Below, piece by piece: positions 42,504 to 52,142 of a stretch of 64,000 bases of DNA. How positions within the stretch are numbered: the first letter of the stretch is position 1; the number at the start of each line of letters is the position of its first letter. The notes under the pieces are model-generated. The model did no database searches, had not been told where the DNA came from, and saw nothing but the letters and a program-made list of their open reading frames with translations. The translations under genes and the position numbers were made by a program. The DNA comes from Parachryseolinea silvisoli (GTDB lineage: Bacteria > Bacteroidota > Bacteroidia > Cytophagales > Cyclobacteriaceae), in NCBI RefSeq assembly GCF_021190955.1, contig NZ_JAIOAO010000002.1, positions 558,001 through 622,000 on the forward strand, written 5' to 3'.

Positions 42504-43337
42504 TTAATGCACGGAAGCGTGCGCAACTACGTCCACCTGGCGCTTGCGAATAGCCTGCAGCTTACGGACGTAGTTTTCTTTTACAGTGTTGTCTAAGTTG
42601 CTTTCCAACACCGACAGCAACACAATGCGCGAAAACTCTTCTACCCGCGCGGAGTGATATAACGTCACCGTCTTATCCAGATACGAGATCGTCGGAACCA
42701 GCTCCTGTTTGTTGTACGTCACAATGGCATAGTTATAATACAAAAGGCCCAACACCTGGTCAAGCGTCACTTCGTTATAGAGATCGAAGTTAAAATTGTA
42801 ATAATGCTTGCTGGCAACGGGGCGCTGCAAAATGTTCGCTCGGTAAGTAGCGATACGCTTTTGAATCTCCGTGTCGTTCTCTACAAAGCCGTTTGCCGGA
42901 TCAGTCGCTTCCAGCAAAATAGAGCCCTCTTTCGTTTCGGCAATCAGGAAGATGTGATAGTTCGTTTCGATAATGCGATACGCAATGTTGAAGTGATCCA
43001 GCAACAAAGCATACAGCGCAGTGCCCGTCAGACAGTTGTAAGTACCCTCGTTCAACAAATCAGAAAAAGAACAATAAGACGTGTAATGTCGGAGATACTT
43101 CTGGTGGGTTTTCGTAAAAAGATAGCTTACAAAAGACTTGTCGCGCTTGAAGTTATCGCGCTTCGACTCCAGCTTGTCTATAAAGGCAGGAAGTTCAGCA
43201 GGCGACGTGATTACCTGTTGGTCCGCAGCACTATAAAGCTTTACATAGTGCATCACGTCTTTTTTACCCGAAGCAGCCCCAGGGCCCTGGGCGAGTGCCA
43301 AAACAGGCACGAAGAAAAACAACACAAATCCCCTCAT
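42504..43337 (-). CDS. Exported transglutaminase-like cysteine protein
   Basis: 277 residues with a signal peptide ending ALAQ. A probable papain-like triad can be read: Cys102 in YNCLTGTALYALLL, His128 in NYHIFLIAE, and Asp146 in LLEATDP. The C-terminal helical part (about 180-277) is TPR-like. The family may be a SirB1/transglutaminase-like peptidase or transferase; no substrate is known. It is convergent with the OmpA gene (11 bases apart) and has a well-formed promoter upstream. Confidence 0.75.
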   Translation of the reverse strand: MRGFVLFFFVPVLALAQGPGAASGKKDVMHYVKLYSAADQQVITSPAELPAFIDKLESKRDNFKRDKSFVSYLFTKTHQKYLRHYTSYCSFSDLLNEGTYNCLTGTALYALLLDHFNIAYRIIETNYHIFLIAETKEGSILLEATDPANGFVENDTEIQKRIATYRANILQRPVASKHYYNFNFDLYNEVTLDQVLGLLYYNYAIVTYNKQELVPTISYLDKTVTLYHSARVEEFSRIVLLSVLESNLDNTVKENYVRKLQAIRKRQVDVVAHASVH

Positions 43338-43364
43338 ATTACGCCAGTGTTAAATCTCTGTTAA

Positions 43365-43394
43365 CAAATTTAACAGAATAGTAACACTATGCAA
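43365..43394 (-). promoter_or_regulatory. Bacteroidota-type promoter for the 42504-43337 gene
   Basis: Reading leftward, TTG (43394-43392), a 19-base spacer and TAAATTTG (43372-43365), an exact fit. Transcription would begin near 43358, about 20 bases before the ATG. Confidence 0.7.
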
Positions 43395-43502
43395 GCACTT
43401 GTTAGCCAAGGCGTAAGGTTTATTCAAGCATTACAGATTCATTAAAAATAGCTTAAAAACGCTGCTTTGCAGTTCTCCAACTGAAAAGGACCCGACAAAG
43501 CC

Positions 43503-43540
43503 AAAAAAAGGCAGCTCTCCGCGGGGGAGGGCTGCCTTTT
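43503..43540 (-). terminator. Rho-independent terminator after the transglutaminase pair
   Basis: GC-rich stem (AAAAGGCAGC / GCTGCCTTTT, arms 43506-43515 and 43531-43540, with further pairing inside) followed on the minus strand by a run of seven T (43509-43503). It lies 23 bases beyond the stop at 43563. Confidence 0.88.
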
Positions 43541-43562
43541 AAATCGAGTGGACAACAAATTA

Positions 43563-45485
43563 TTATGTCTTGGATAGTAACACTATCTTAACATGGTCGG
43601 CTCTGTTAACGCTCCTATAGAAGTCCGAAAACTCCTTGTACGACTCCGCGGGAAACTGTCCTTTCACCTGTTTCAGCCGTCGCACGTAGAGCAGGCCATG
43701 CTGATCCAGCACGCAGCTAGACTCATACTCCCCAAAGCGAGATGTGATTTTCACCGGATCGGGCAAGAACTCAGGATAGACTCCTTCCGGCAAATGGTAC
43801 CGTATCGTATCAAGATCGATAAAGCCCGATTCCAAAACCACCGGCATCTTACGGCCATCAACCTTCTCGGCGACAAACGTGGAGCGGTTCATAAGATTAG
43901 GCGTAAGAAAAATGCGCTTACCATTGACCGAAGCAAACCGCCCCAGCCTTAGATCCAATACTACTTCCGCCGATGGCATCTTGTCCTTATGATTCACCAA
44001 CGAGAAAGAATTCACATCGAAGCTGGGTATCTCTGTATTGTTCTGAACCCATTTTCGCTGATCATCATATTGCAAATGCACAGCGTTATCCAAATAGTTA
44101 TTTTCGTATTGGAGGCCCTGATACGTGGTCTTCACTTTTGCCTTAGCATCACCAGTGGCCTCCACGGATACATCGGCTATGCGCGACTGTACATTCTTGT
44201 CAGCAGGATAGCGTTTAGTATTGACAACCTTTGCGCCTTTATCGGTAATCACAAGTGCCTTACGGTCGCCGGTAAATCTACCCATATAGCCAAATGGATT
44301 GGTCTGGCTGGTACACTCCAGCCACAACGTATCGCCCTTGTTCGGAACAGCCACAATGGCGTGATTAAACTGTGAGCTGGGAAAGTCTGTATCCATCGGA
44401 GAGGCATCGCCACCAGCACGAATCAATACGTAGTGCGCAGGAATACCGACCTCTTGCAGCATCGACACCATGTAGTTAGACAACGCTTTACAATCACCAT
44501 AACCGGTTTGATCTACAACCGAAGCCTCAAACGGCTGGAAGCCACCAATCCCCAACTGAATGCTGACATAGCGCGTCTTGCTCTGCATATACTCGTAGAG
44601 AATCTTGATCTTTTCCTCGTCGGTCTTCGCCTGCGCCACTAACGCGCGAATCTTTTGTTTCGTGACCTCTGGCAGCACATTGCGACCCTGATTAAGCGAG
44701 CTGACCCACTGTCCAAACTGATCCCAGGTATCCATAGTGCCGACATAACCATCGTACTCAAACTGCGTCGGCGCCCCATCAATGTGTGGCAGCACATATG
44801 CCAGATCCGGTCCCATAGGATCGAGCTTAATGGGCATCACATTCTCAAACGTCCAGGAAAGGGTCTCCATGCCATCGGCCGACGGCTCCGCCACTGCCTT
44901 TACCTCGATGTTATAGGTCCGATGCCGCGGCGCCAGGGCCTTCGGAAATACATACTTGCAGCTGCTGTGTTGCACCGAGCAATTTTCACGGGTAAGAACA
45001 TAGAAATCGGGTATGGAAAAAAGGTATTTGTACTCGACGTCGTATTCAATCTCTACTGTATAAGGATACGTACTTTGCGAAAGATCGATTGCCTTGATGC
45101 GGTTGTCGCTATACAGGCTAAAACCATCATACGCGCTTTGATCGTAGATCTCGCTCGACTTCAGGCGTTTGATCAGCATACCCTCGGCATCGTATACCGC
45201 GGCTTTAAAAGATGTCACCTTACTGAGTTTATCATAACCGACGGTCTCTTGTGCAAAGCGTTTGCCATTTGCATTCAGGATCGTAATGGCCTGGTAGACA
45301 TGATGCGTAGCCCGGCTCTTGGACAGGATCGTAAACACCATTTGATCTTCTCGCATCACCACGTGCACATCCTTCTTCAAGGCCTCCGGTATGGCGCTTA
45401 CCGGAAACTTCGGACTATCCTTCGCCACCGACGATACCCACAAAAGCACGCCGCATACAACTGTGAAAACTCTATTCATATACAT
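43563..45485 (-). CDS. DUF3857/transglutaminase-like protein with intact catalytic site
   Basis: 640 residues; the ATG shares one base with the upstream stop (TAATG), and a second ATG two codons later is possible. Signal peptide, then DUF3857 (about 60-230) and a transglutaminase-like core with Cys332 in YGDCKALSNYMVS, His375 in SQFNHAIVAV and the third position as Glu390 in LWLECTSQ. The C-terminal part is a beta-rich domain. The family is exported and has no assigned substrate; the core is thought to be a thiol transferase or protease fold. It follows a paralogue that has lost the catalytic residues. Confidence 0.85.
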   Translation of the reverse strand: MYMNRVFTVVCGVLLWVSSVAKDSPKFPVSAIPEALKKDVHVVMREDQMVFTILSKSRATHHVYQAITILNANGKRFAQETVGYDKLSKVTSFKAAVYDAEGMLIKRLKSSEIYDQSAYDGFSLYSDNRIKAIDLSQSTYPYTVEIEYDVEYKYLFSIPDFYVLTRENCSVQHSSCKYVFPKALAPRHRTYNIEVKAVAEPSADGMETLSWTFENVMPIKLDPMGPDLAYVLPHIDGAPTQFEYDGYVGTMDTWDQFGQWVSSLNQGRNVLPEVTKQKIRALVAQAKTDEEKIKILYEYMQSKTRYVSIQLGIGGFQPFEASVVDQTGYGDCKALSNYMVSMLQEVGIPAHYVLIRAGGDASPMDTDFPSSQFNHAIVAVPNKGDTLWLECTSQTNPFGYMGRFTGDRKALVITDKGAKVVNTKRYPADKNVQSRIADVSVEATGDAKAKVKTTYQGLQYENNYLDNAVHLQYDDQRKWVQNNTEIPSFDVNSFSLVNHKDKMPSAEVVLDLRLGRFASVNGKRIFLTPNLMNRSTFVAEKVDGRKMPVVLESGFIDLDTIRYHLPEGVYPEFLPDPVKITSRFGEYESSCVLDQHGLLYVRRLKQVKGQFPAESYKEFSDFYRSVNRADHVKIVLLSKT

Positions 45486-47428
45486 TACAGTTTCTTGAAC
45501 ACAATCTGCTCAGCCTGTTTCGCGACAAGCTGGTTATAAAACTCCCGCAGGGTAGGGTACTCATCCATTGGAAACATACTTTGATTGATTTGTAACATGC
45601 TGACAATATTCAATTGGTTACCTGTTTGCGAGACGTTGTAGGTATACTTGCCGGCATTGTTCGGTAGCATAAGCACCTTGGGCTTGGGAATCTCTTCGAT
45701 GGCATACCCCTCGGGTATCGTGATCCGGCACAGATAAGTTTTTTCCTCCGGCCGGCCAAAGTCAACCGGATACTCACGAGCCTCTAACTTAAATACGTTC
45801 TCTTTGATCTGACCCATCACAAAAGGATTCATGTAGATCATCCCGCCCGCCACAGTTGTATGTTCGCTAATATTCACGGCGTGAATCTGGTTCACACTTT
45901 GAGTCACTTCTGCTTGATTCTGAAACTCGCTGCTCTCTACTTCCCACGCCTTGTCTGCCAAAAAGCCCTTCACATATTCTTGTTCACCCTTGGCGAAATA
46001 CACCTGGCGGAATTCGCGTGCGGCATACCCCTCATGGGTATATTTCATTTTGCCTTTAAGCTCACCCGTCGGGTGAAGAACCAATTCCGTGCTGATCACC
46101 GTTCGCGCCTTTGCCTTCGGTTGAATCGGTATCCAACGATGTTTTGTTTTTGAAATAACTAACCCGTGACTGTTAAGGCAGCGCTCTGGTAAGATTCCCA
46201 TCGGCAAATAGCGATCAGTGGCATCCAGCAACAGGGTTTTGTCACCCAACGTCACCGAGCAAATCGCATAGTTGAACTGACTCGACATCGGGTACTGCTG
46301 ACGCACAAAACCGTGGTCGCGCGTACTCAATAATACCATTTCTACCGGTATGTCTACCTTTTCAAGCATCGAAGCCAGGGCGAGATTGATGTCACCAGCG
46401 CTTCCTTTTTTATTCTCAAATATCGTCTTAAGATTATCCGCATAGAAATCCTTGGTGCCCGTCCACTCCACCGACTTTTGAACATAGCTAAAAATAGCAG
46501 CCACTTTCTGCTGGGGGTCGGTCACGCCCACCGTGAGTTCTTCCGCCTTCTTTTTTAAGAAATTCGAACCTGTTATCGTCTTACCAAAAGCTTCGCTCTC
46601 CAACAGATTTGTATTGAGCTTTTCCCACGTGCCCATAATCTCCTGAACTGGCTTTCCAGGGAAGTTGATATGCGAAAGCGCCAGATTTATCTTAGAGACA
46701 TAGTCGTTCTTACACGTGATGAACGGCTCGTCTTTAAATGCCGGCACATCTTTCATCACCCAATGGTGTCCGTCGATGCGGAAGTCCGTACTATTTTTAT
46801 TCTTTACTTCGTATACTGCAGGGGCGATGTAACCCTGCATATACTTCTCGAATATGAAAAACTCCGGAAACAACGCCCAATATTCACTCCAGCGAACTGG
46901 AACTTTATATTGAAATTGCCAATCAGGAAAGTTGGTAATAAACCCCGAAGTCAGGGTGTAGGAATACTCCAGCACCGAACCCTCCTTTACATTGGGGAAA
47001 GTAAACTTTTGCAGGTTAACATTCCGGTTAAACTTTTCTTTGAAAATGCCATCCTTGGAAAGATCGGTCTCAACAATTTTTCCATTCTCCAAATTGTAGG
47101 TAGTGGCTTTCAATTTGGTAACGCGTTCCTCCTCAGTGCCTTCGCGGAAAAGTGGTATCTCAACATCCGCCAAATCAAACCCATCTTTTTTCAGAATTTT
47201 GATGCGTACATGCCGTTCAAAGCTCAGCGACGCATTGATCGTAGTGACAGTAACGTACGCTTCGCCATAATCCGATAGGATTACCGCCGATGCCGAAGAG
47301 TCCTTATTATAGGTCTTCATCGTCATGTCATCCATTGGAATTTCGCCAAACTTAATAGGGGATTTTTGAGCCACCGCACATAGCGGCGCCAACAGGGCCA
47401 GGTGAAGCCCGAAGATTAATGCCTTCAT
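45485..47428 (-). CDS. DUF3857/transglutaminase-like protein lacking the catalytic Cys and His
   Basis: 647 residues with a signal peptide ending AVAQ and the same layout as its downstream neighbour. Aligning the core by eye, the catalytic Cys position is Ala344 (KKGSAGDINLALASML) and the His position is Tyr387 (SQFNYAIC); Asp402 in LLLDATD is retained. It should therefore not have thiol catalysis, although the fold appears complete. It is translated just before the active paralogue through a one-base TAATG overlap, so the two products are probably made in equal amounts. A scaffold or regulatory role is inference. Confidence 0.82.
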   Translation of the reverse strand: MKALIFGLHLALLAPLCAVAQKSPIKFGEIPMDDMTMKTYNKDSSASAVILSDYGEAYVTVTTINASLSFERHVRIKILKKDGFDLADVEIPLFREGTEEERVTKLKATTYNLENGKIVETDLSKDGIFKEKFNRNVNLQKFTFPNVKEGSVLEYSYTLTSGFITNFPDWQFQYKVPVRWSEYWALFPEFFIFEKYMQGYIAPAVYEVKNKNSTDFRIDGHHWVMKDVPAFKDEPFITCKNDYVSKINLALSHINFPGKPVQEIMGTWEKLNTNLLESEAFGKTITGSNFLKKKAEELTVGVTDPQQKVAAIFSYVQKSVEWTGTKDFYADNLKTIFENKKGSAGDINLALASMLEKVDIPVEMVLLSTRDHGFVRQQYPMSSQFNYAICSVTLGDKTLLLDATDRYLPMGILPERCLNSHGLVISKTKHRWIPIQPKAKARTVISTELVLHPTGELKGKMKYTHEGYAAREFRQVYFAKGEQEYVKGFLADKAWEVESSEFQNQAEVTQSVNQIHAVNISEHTTVAGGMIYMNPFVMGQIKENVFKLEAREYPVDFGRPEEKTYLCRITIPEGYAIEEIPKPKVLMLPNNAGKYTYNVSQTGNQLNIVSMLQINQSMFPMDEYPTLREFYNQLVAKQAEQIVFKKL

Positions 47429-47494
47429 ACAACTACAGATTAGATTAGACTTTTTTGGTTATGTAAGTTTACGGAAATCGAGCTACTTTATCGC

Positions 47495-47502
47495 TACTTT
47501 TG
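47495..47502 (+). promoter_or_regulatory. Possible -7 element upstream of radA
   Basis: TACTTTTG matches the TAnnTTTG box, 35 bases before the radA start codon. A -33 TTG is not present at the expected spacing, so this is a weak call. Confidence 0.35.
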
Positions 47503-47537
47503 TAATGGGGTAATCCTATAATCTTAATTAAATCACA

Positions 47538-48914
47538 TTGGCCAAAATAAAAACAGGATTCTTTTGTCAGAACTGTGGGTATGAATCAGCAAAATGGCTC
47601 GGCAAGTGTCCCTCTTGTAACGAATGGAATACATTTGCGGAAGAAGTTGTAACCAAGGACGACAGCAATAATAAAAATGATTGGCGTCAGGACAATGGCC
47701 GGCAGAAAACCGTAAAAGCAAAGGCACTACACGAAGTAGAATCTTCGCGCGAAATTCGCGTCAACGCCGGCGACCAGGAGCTAAACCGGGTGTTGGGTGA
47801 CGGCATCGTACCCGGCTCACTTGTACTAATCGGCGGTGAACCCGGAATTGGCAAATCAACACTGATGTTACAGGTAGGCCTGGGGATGAAATCCCTGCGG
47901 ATACTCTACGTATCGGGCGAAGAAAGCGAACAACAAATAAAAATGCGCGCCGACCGCATTGGCCACAGCTCGCAAAACTTCTTTGTCCTGACCGAAACGA
48001 ATACCAAGAATATATTCCTGGCCATCGACGCTGTGTTGCCGCAACTCGTCATCATCGACTCCATCCAAACCCTATACTCGCCCGTGATGGACTCCGCCGC
48101 AGGCAGCGTTGGCCAGGTACGCCAATGTGCCGGCGAGATGATGAAATTCGCCAAGGAAACCGGCATACCCGTATTTCTGATCGGCCACATCACCAAGGAT
48201 GGTTTGCTGGCAGGACCAAAAGTGCTGGAACACATGGTCGATACCGTACTGCAATTTGAAGGCGACCGCCACCTGGCCTATCGCATTTTGCGCACGACGA
48301 AAAATCGTTTTGGCTCCACCTCCGAAATTGGCATCTACGAAATGCTCGGCACCGGCCTGCGCGAAGTATCAAACCCCTCGGAGATTTTAATCTCGCAGAA
48401 GGAAGGCCAATTAAGCGGCGTAACCATTGGCGCCACCATCGAAGGCAACCGACCCCTCTTGATCGAGATTCAGTCCCTCGTCAGCCCCGCCTCCTACGGC
48501 ACGCCACAACGTACGCCTACCGGCTATGACCAGAAACGCCTGAACATGTTACTGGCCGTGCTCGAAAAACGCTGCGGCTTCCGCATGGGCACACAAGATG
48601 TATTCCTCAACATGGCTGGCGGTATAAAAGTAGAAGACCCTGCTATCGACCTGGCCGTCTGTATTTCGATCATCTCCTCGATGGAAGAAATACCTGTATC
48701 CGACAAGATCTGCTTTGCCGCCGAGATCGGCCTCGGAGGCGAGTTGCGCACCGTGAATAAGGTCGACCAGCGCATTTCAGAAGCCGAGAAACTGGGCTTT
48801 GAAGAAATATACGTCTCTAAATTCAGCCAGAAGTCCCTCGATCTCAAGAAGACCCGCATCCAGGTAAAGGCTTTTGCCAAATTGACGGATGTCTTCCAGG
48901 ATCTTTTTGGTTAA
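47538..48914 (+). CDS. radA: DNA repair protein RadA
   Basis: 458 residues starting at a TTG codon. This start is well supported because the following AKIKTGFFCQNCG is the standard RadA opening. The N-terminal zinc finger has Cys10, Cys13, Cys24 and Cys27; the Walker A motif GEPGIGKST is at 100-108, KNRFGSTSEIG near residue 255 is the RadA-specific motif, and the C-terminal Lon-like domain completes the protein. RadA promotes branch migration in recombination repair. It is monocistronic or cotranscribed with the UbiA gene 17 bases downstream. Confidence 0.96.
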   Translation: MAKIKTGFFCQNCGYESAKWLGKCPSCNEWNTFAEEVVTKDDSNNKNDWRQDNGRQKTVKAKALHEVESSREIRVNAGDQELNRVLGDGIVPGSLVLIGGEPGIGKSTLMLQVGLGMKSLRILYVSGEESEQQIKMRADRIGHSSQNFFVLTETNTKNIFLAIDAVLPQLVIIDSIQTLYSPVMDSAAGSVGQVRQCAGEMMKFAKETGIPVFLIGHITKDGLLAGPKVLEHMVDTVLQFEGDRHLAYRILRTTKNRFGSTSEIGIYEMLGTGLREVSNPSEILISQKEGQLSGVTIGATIEGNRPLLIEIQSLVSPASYGTPQRTPTGYDQKRLNMLLAVLEKRCGFRMGTQDVFLNMAGGIKVEDPAIDLAVCISIISSMEEIPVSDKICFAAEIGLGGELRTVNKVDQRISEAEKLGFEEIYVSKFSQKSLDLKKTRIQVKAFAKLTDVFQDLFG

Positions 48915-48931
48915 TCATATCCGCAAACAGC

Positions 48932-49837
48932 ATGATACGCTCCCTGTTTTCACGATCCGCCTGGCTGCACCTGCGCATACCCTTCTCATACTACCTGTTG
49001 CCGGTATTTTTATTCAGCCTCGCCGTCTCGCCCAACATCAGCCCCAACCCGCTGCTGTGGACGTTCCTGATCGTGCACCTCTTTTTATACCCCGCCAGCA
49101 ACGGATACAACAGCTACTTCGACAAAGACGAGAAAAGCATTGGCGGCCTCAAGAATCCACCCAAAGTAAACCTCGGGCTATACTACCTGTCCTTATTGTT
49201 TGACCTCATCACTATCGTACTGGCCGTGGTCAAGATCAGCATCACCTTCGCCATATTGATATTCATCTACGGGCTCATCTCAAAAGCGTATAGCCACCCG
49301 GCTGTACGATTAAAAAAATACCCCGTCGCCAGTTGGTTGATCGTTGGACTGTTCCAGGGGCTTTTTACATTCGTCATGTGCTACGTGGGCATAAACCGGT
49401 TTCCATTGGAAAACGCCCTGAAACCAACGGTGTTGATCCCCGGCCTGCTCAGCACGGCCCAGTTGTTGGGCACCTATCCCATTACGCAAGTATATCAACA
49501 TGAGGAAGACGGCAAGCGTGGCGACCATACTTTTAGCCGCATGCTGGGTGTGCGCGGCACATTCTGGTTTGTAGGAGGAGTCTTTACACTGGTCACCGCC
49601 GGGTTCATAGCGTACTTCTATTCTTTTTATCCTGGCCAGGGTTACGAGTTTATCTTCGTGGCGGCGCTGTCGCCCGTGGTCTTGTTTTTCCTCGCGTGGT
49701 TCTGGCGGGTATGGCGGGATGAATCGCGGGCTAACCATGCATCGACCATGTGGCTGAATTTTATTTCAGCCACATGTCTAAATGCATTCTTTATATACCT
49801 GTTGCTGGACTCGACCCAGCTGACTCAACTTTTCTAA
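48932..49837 (+). CDS. UbiA-superfamily prenyltransferase
   Basis: 301 residues with eight or nine membrane helices. Both metal-binding aspartate motifs of the UbiA fold are present in modified form: NGYNSYFDKDE (Asn60, Asp64) and later YQHEEDGKRGDHTF. Such enzymes transfer a prenyl chain to an aromatic or phospholipid acceptor. A GGR-like FAD enzyme lies 1.1 kb away, and in other Bacteroidota I recall the two near a type III polyketide synthase, which is not present here. Product unknown. Confidence 0.8.
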   Translation: MIRSLFSRSAWLHLRIPFSYYLLPVFLFSLAVSPNISPNPLLWTFLIVHLFLYPASNGYNSYFDKDEKSIGGLKNPPKVNLGLYYLSLLFDLITIVLAVVKISITFAILIFIYGLISKAYSHPAVRLKKYPVASWLIVGLFQGLFTFVMCYVGINRFPLENALKPTVLIPGLLSTAQLLGTYPITQVYQHEEDGKRGDHTFSRMLGVRGTFWFVGGVFTLVTAGFIAYFYSFYPGQGYEFIFVAALSPVVLFFLAWFWRVWRDESRANHASTMWLNFISATCLNAFFIYLLLDSTQLTQLF

Positions 49838-49841
49838 CACA

Positions 49842-50864
49842 TTATGAGATGGTAGCACCCACGCGCTCCAGCAACGCCTTCGTGGCGCGAATGCCCTCTT
49901 CCGGCGACAGCTTGGTGCCTTCATACTCTATGCCGACGTAACCTGTATAGCCAGCCGCCTTCACGATCTGCAGCATTTTGCTGTAGTCCGTCTCCACGCA
50001 GTTGCCCTGTTCATCAAAGTCGTGCGTCTTCGCGCTCACGCCCTTGGCAAATGGCATCAGCTCCTGCGTGCCTTTATAACGATCGTATTCTTCCAGACAC
50101 TTGGTCTTCATCCACGCCTCCATCGTGTTGGCCTCGGGCTTCGTACGATTAACGCAGAAGTTGCCGAAGTCAGGCAATGTGCCGCAGTTGTCCATTCCCG
50201 TGCCGGAGATTACACCACTCAGCCATTGGCCGTCAGACGAGAAGCCACCGTGGTTCTCCACGATCACACCGATGTTGTGCGGCTTGGCAAACTCCGACAG
50301 TTGACGTAACCCATCCGTGGCGGACTTGGCCACTTCCTCGCGCTTGCCTTCGCCCGCAGCGTTTACGCGAATGGAATGACAACCCAGGAACTTGGCAGCC
50401 TCTACCCACTTATAATGGTTCTCCACAGCCTGCTTGCGTTTCTTGGGGTCGACATCACCGAGGTCACCTTCGCCGTCGCACATGATCAGTACGCTGGTCA
50501 CGCCGAGGTCGTCGCAGCGTTTCTTCAGATCAGCCAGGTAAGCCTGGTCTTTCGCTTTATCTTTAAAGAACTGGTTGACATACTCTACAGCGGAAATACC
50601 AAAATCGTTTTTGGCTTTCGCAGGGAAATCAAGATTGTTTAACTGTCCCCCGAAGAGCGCCGGATGCAGCGACCACTGTGCTAATGAAATTTTGAAAAAT
50701 AATTCCTTTGGTTTTTCCATAGTAGTAGCGGTGGAGTCTGCAAGTTTAGTTTCTGGTGTAGGCTTGCCCGTACAAGATGCCAGGAAAGAAGGCCCTACCG
50801 TTACACCGGCGGTAATAAGTCCCAGTGAGCGGATAAAATTTCTTCGGTTGGTTTCGTTACGCAT
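49842..50864 (-). CDS. Tat-exported lipoprotein, sugar isomerase/epimerase-like TIM barrel
   Basis: 340 residues. The N terminus has the twin-arginine motif RRNFIRSLG followed by a lipobox ending LASC (Cys31), so it is a Tat-exported lipoprotein. The remainder is an AP-endonuclease-2/xylose-isomerase-like barrel; candidate metal ligands include the Glu in VIVENHGG and the Glu in VGIEYEGT near the C terminus. It is a distant relative of the exported isomerase at 2556-3419. Family members are often annotated as sugar phosphate isomerase/epimerase without proven substrate. Convergent with the UbiA gene (4-base gap). Confidence 0.85.
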   Translation of the reverse strand: MRNETNRRNFIRSLGLITAGVTVGPSFLASCTGKPTPETKLADSTATTMEKPKELFFKISLAQWSLHPALFGGQLNNLDFPAKAKNDFGISAVEYVNQFFKDKAKDQAYLADLKKRCDDLGVTSVLIMCDGEGDLGDVDPKKRKQAVENHYKWVEAAKFLGCHSIRVNAAGEGKREEVAKSATDGLRQLSEFAKPHNIGVIVENHGGFSSDGQWLSGVISGTGMDNCGTLPDFGNFCVNRTKPEANTMEAWMKTKCLEEYDRYKGTQELMPFAKGVSAKTHDFDEQGNCVETDYSKMLQIVKAAGYTGYVGIEYEGTKLSPEEGIRATKALLERVGATIS

Positions 50865-50929
50865 GGTTGTAAGAATTTTGTGCTACGGAATATAAGAACT
50901 TCCTAACAGATAACCACACAAGCGTAACG

Positions 50930-52051
50930 CTAAGCAAACACCGAACCGTGTGTACTCCGCACAATGGCCTTCGCCAGCGGCCGTACATGTAACACCAGAC
51001 CAATCGCCAGGCGCGAAGCCGTCTCACTTCCAAACAGCCGTTGTATCTGCCGGCCCCGCCACAAATGCACCGCGAACTGCGCACGCCATTGTGCGGTATA
51101 TAGTTTCTCCAATGCCGCCCGGTTGGGAGTCGCGCTACGGTAATACGGTATCAACAGGTCCGTCAGGATCTTCGCCGAACGAATGGCCATGGCCATGCCA
51201 TTGCCACACAACGGTGTGATCATACCCGCGGCATCACCCAGCATGAATATATGATCCTCCACCGGCTGTTTGGTCTCAAAGGATATTTCATTAATCGTCT
51301 CCGGTTTGGCCGAAAGAAACTCCGCTCCCATAAAGATGTCGCGCAGCAAGGGGTTTTGATATAGCACACCGTGTTCCATATCACGAATGTTGCCATATGC
51401 CTTCAGGTTATCACGGTGTGTCAGGTAACAGAGATTTACTTTACCATCCTCTACATGACTCATACCACAATAGCCGCCGGGAAAATTATGCAGCGCAATC
51501 AAGTCGTGCTGATGTTCCACGCGCACATGGTATTTCACACCCACATACGGCGATCGCTTTTGTACAAACGATCTTTTCAGCTGCACATCGATGCGCGACC
51601 GCTTGCCAAAGGCCCCAATCACTACACGCGCTTCGAACGATCGGTCAGCCGTCTTTACTTCAAAACGGTCGTTGGCAAAATGCACCGCGTGTACTTCGGT
51701 GTCAAGTAAAAATTTCACCCCTGCTTCGCGCGCACGTGTATACAAAAAGTTGTCAAACGCATAGCGGCTCACACCAAAGCCACCCAGGTCCAGCGGCAAT
51801 ACCGCCGAGCGCCCGGTAACCGACGAAAGTTGAAAACGGCTGATTTGTGCAGGATGTAAACTTTCCGGATACACACGCAGCGATTTCAAAAATGGGGAGA
51901 CCTCGTGCGAGATGTATTCACCGCACACACGTTGTTGCGGATACGTGCGCTTTTCTATTACAATCGATGGAATACCAGCCTCCGCCAACCGGAGAGAGGC
52001 AATGAGTCCACCGAGACCTCCGCCAATAATGATGATCTTATCTTCTGCCAT
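50930..52051 (-). CDS. FAD-dependent oxidoreductase, geranylgeranyl reductase-like
   Basis: 373 residues. The FAD-binding IIGGGLGGLIASLRLAEAG (GxGxxG at residues 8-13) is followed by KRTYPQQRVCGEYIS, and the second FAD motif MLGDAAGMITPLCGNGMA is typical of the geranylgeranyl reductase/halogenase-like group of the p-hydroxybenzoate hydroxylase fold. Prenyl-chain reduction or aromatic hydroxylation are both possible. Its proximity to the UbiA gene supports a role in modifying an isoprenoid-linked product, but the genes are not in one operon. No membrane segment is seen. Confidence 0.85.
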   Translation of the reverse strand: MAEDKIIIIGGGLGGLIASLRLAEAGIPSIVIEKRTYPQQRVCGEYISHEVSPFLKSLRVYPESLHPAQISRFQLSSVTGRSAVLPLDLGGFGVSRYAFDNFLYTRAREAGVKFLLDTEVHAVHFANDRFEVKTADRSFEARVVIGAFGKRSRIDVQLKRSFVQKRSPYVGVKYHVRVEHQHDLIALHNFPGGYCGMSHVEDGKVNLCYLTHRDNLKAYGNIRDMEHGVLYQNPLLRDIFMGAEFLSAKPETINEISFETKQPVEDHIFMLGDAAGMITPLCGNGMAMAIRSAKILTDLLIPYYRSATPNRAALEKLYTAQWRAQFAVHLWRGRQIQRLFGSETASRLAIGLVLHVRPLAKAIVRSTHGSVFA

Positions 52052-52142
52052 TCCCTCAAAATAATACGAAAAGGGGAAAACCGGGCAGTCAAAAAAATAT
52101 TTCCGCGGGAATAGAATCTTTTCGGGAGGCTTTTTACGTTAG

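Noticed and set aside
44655-45539. 294-residue plus-strand frame opposite the transglutaminase pair.
   Set aside because: Antisense to a well-supported gene, no recognisable domain.
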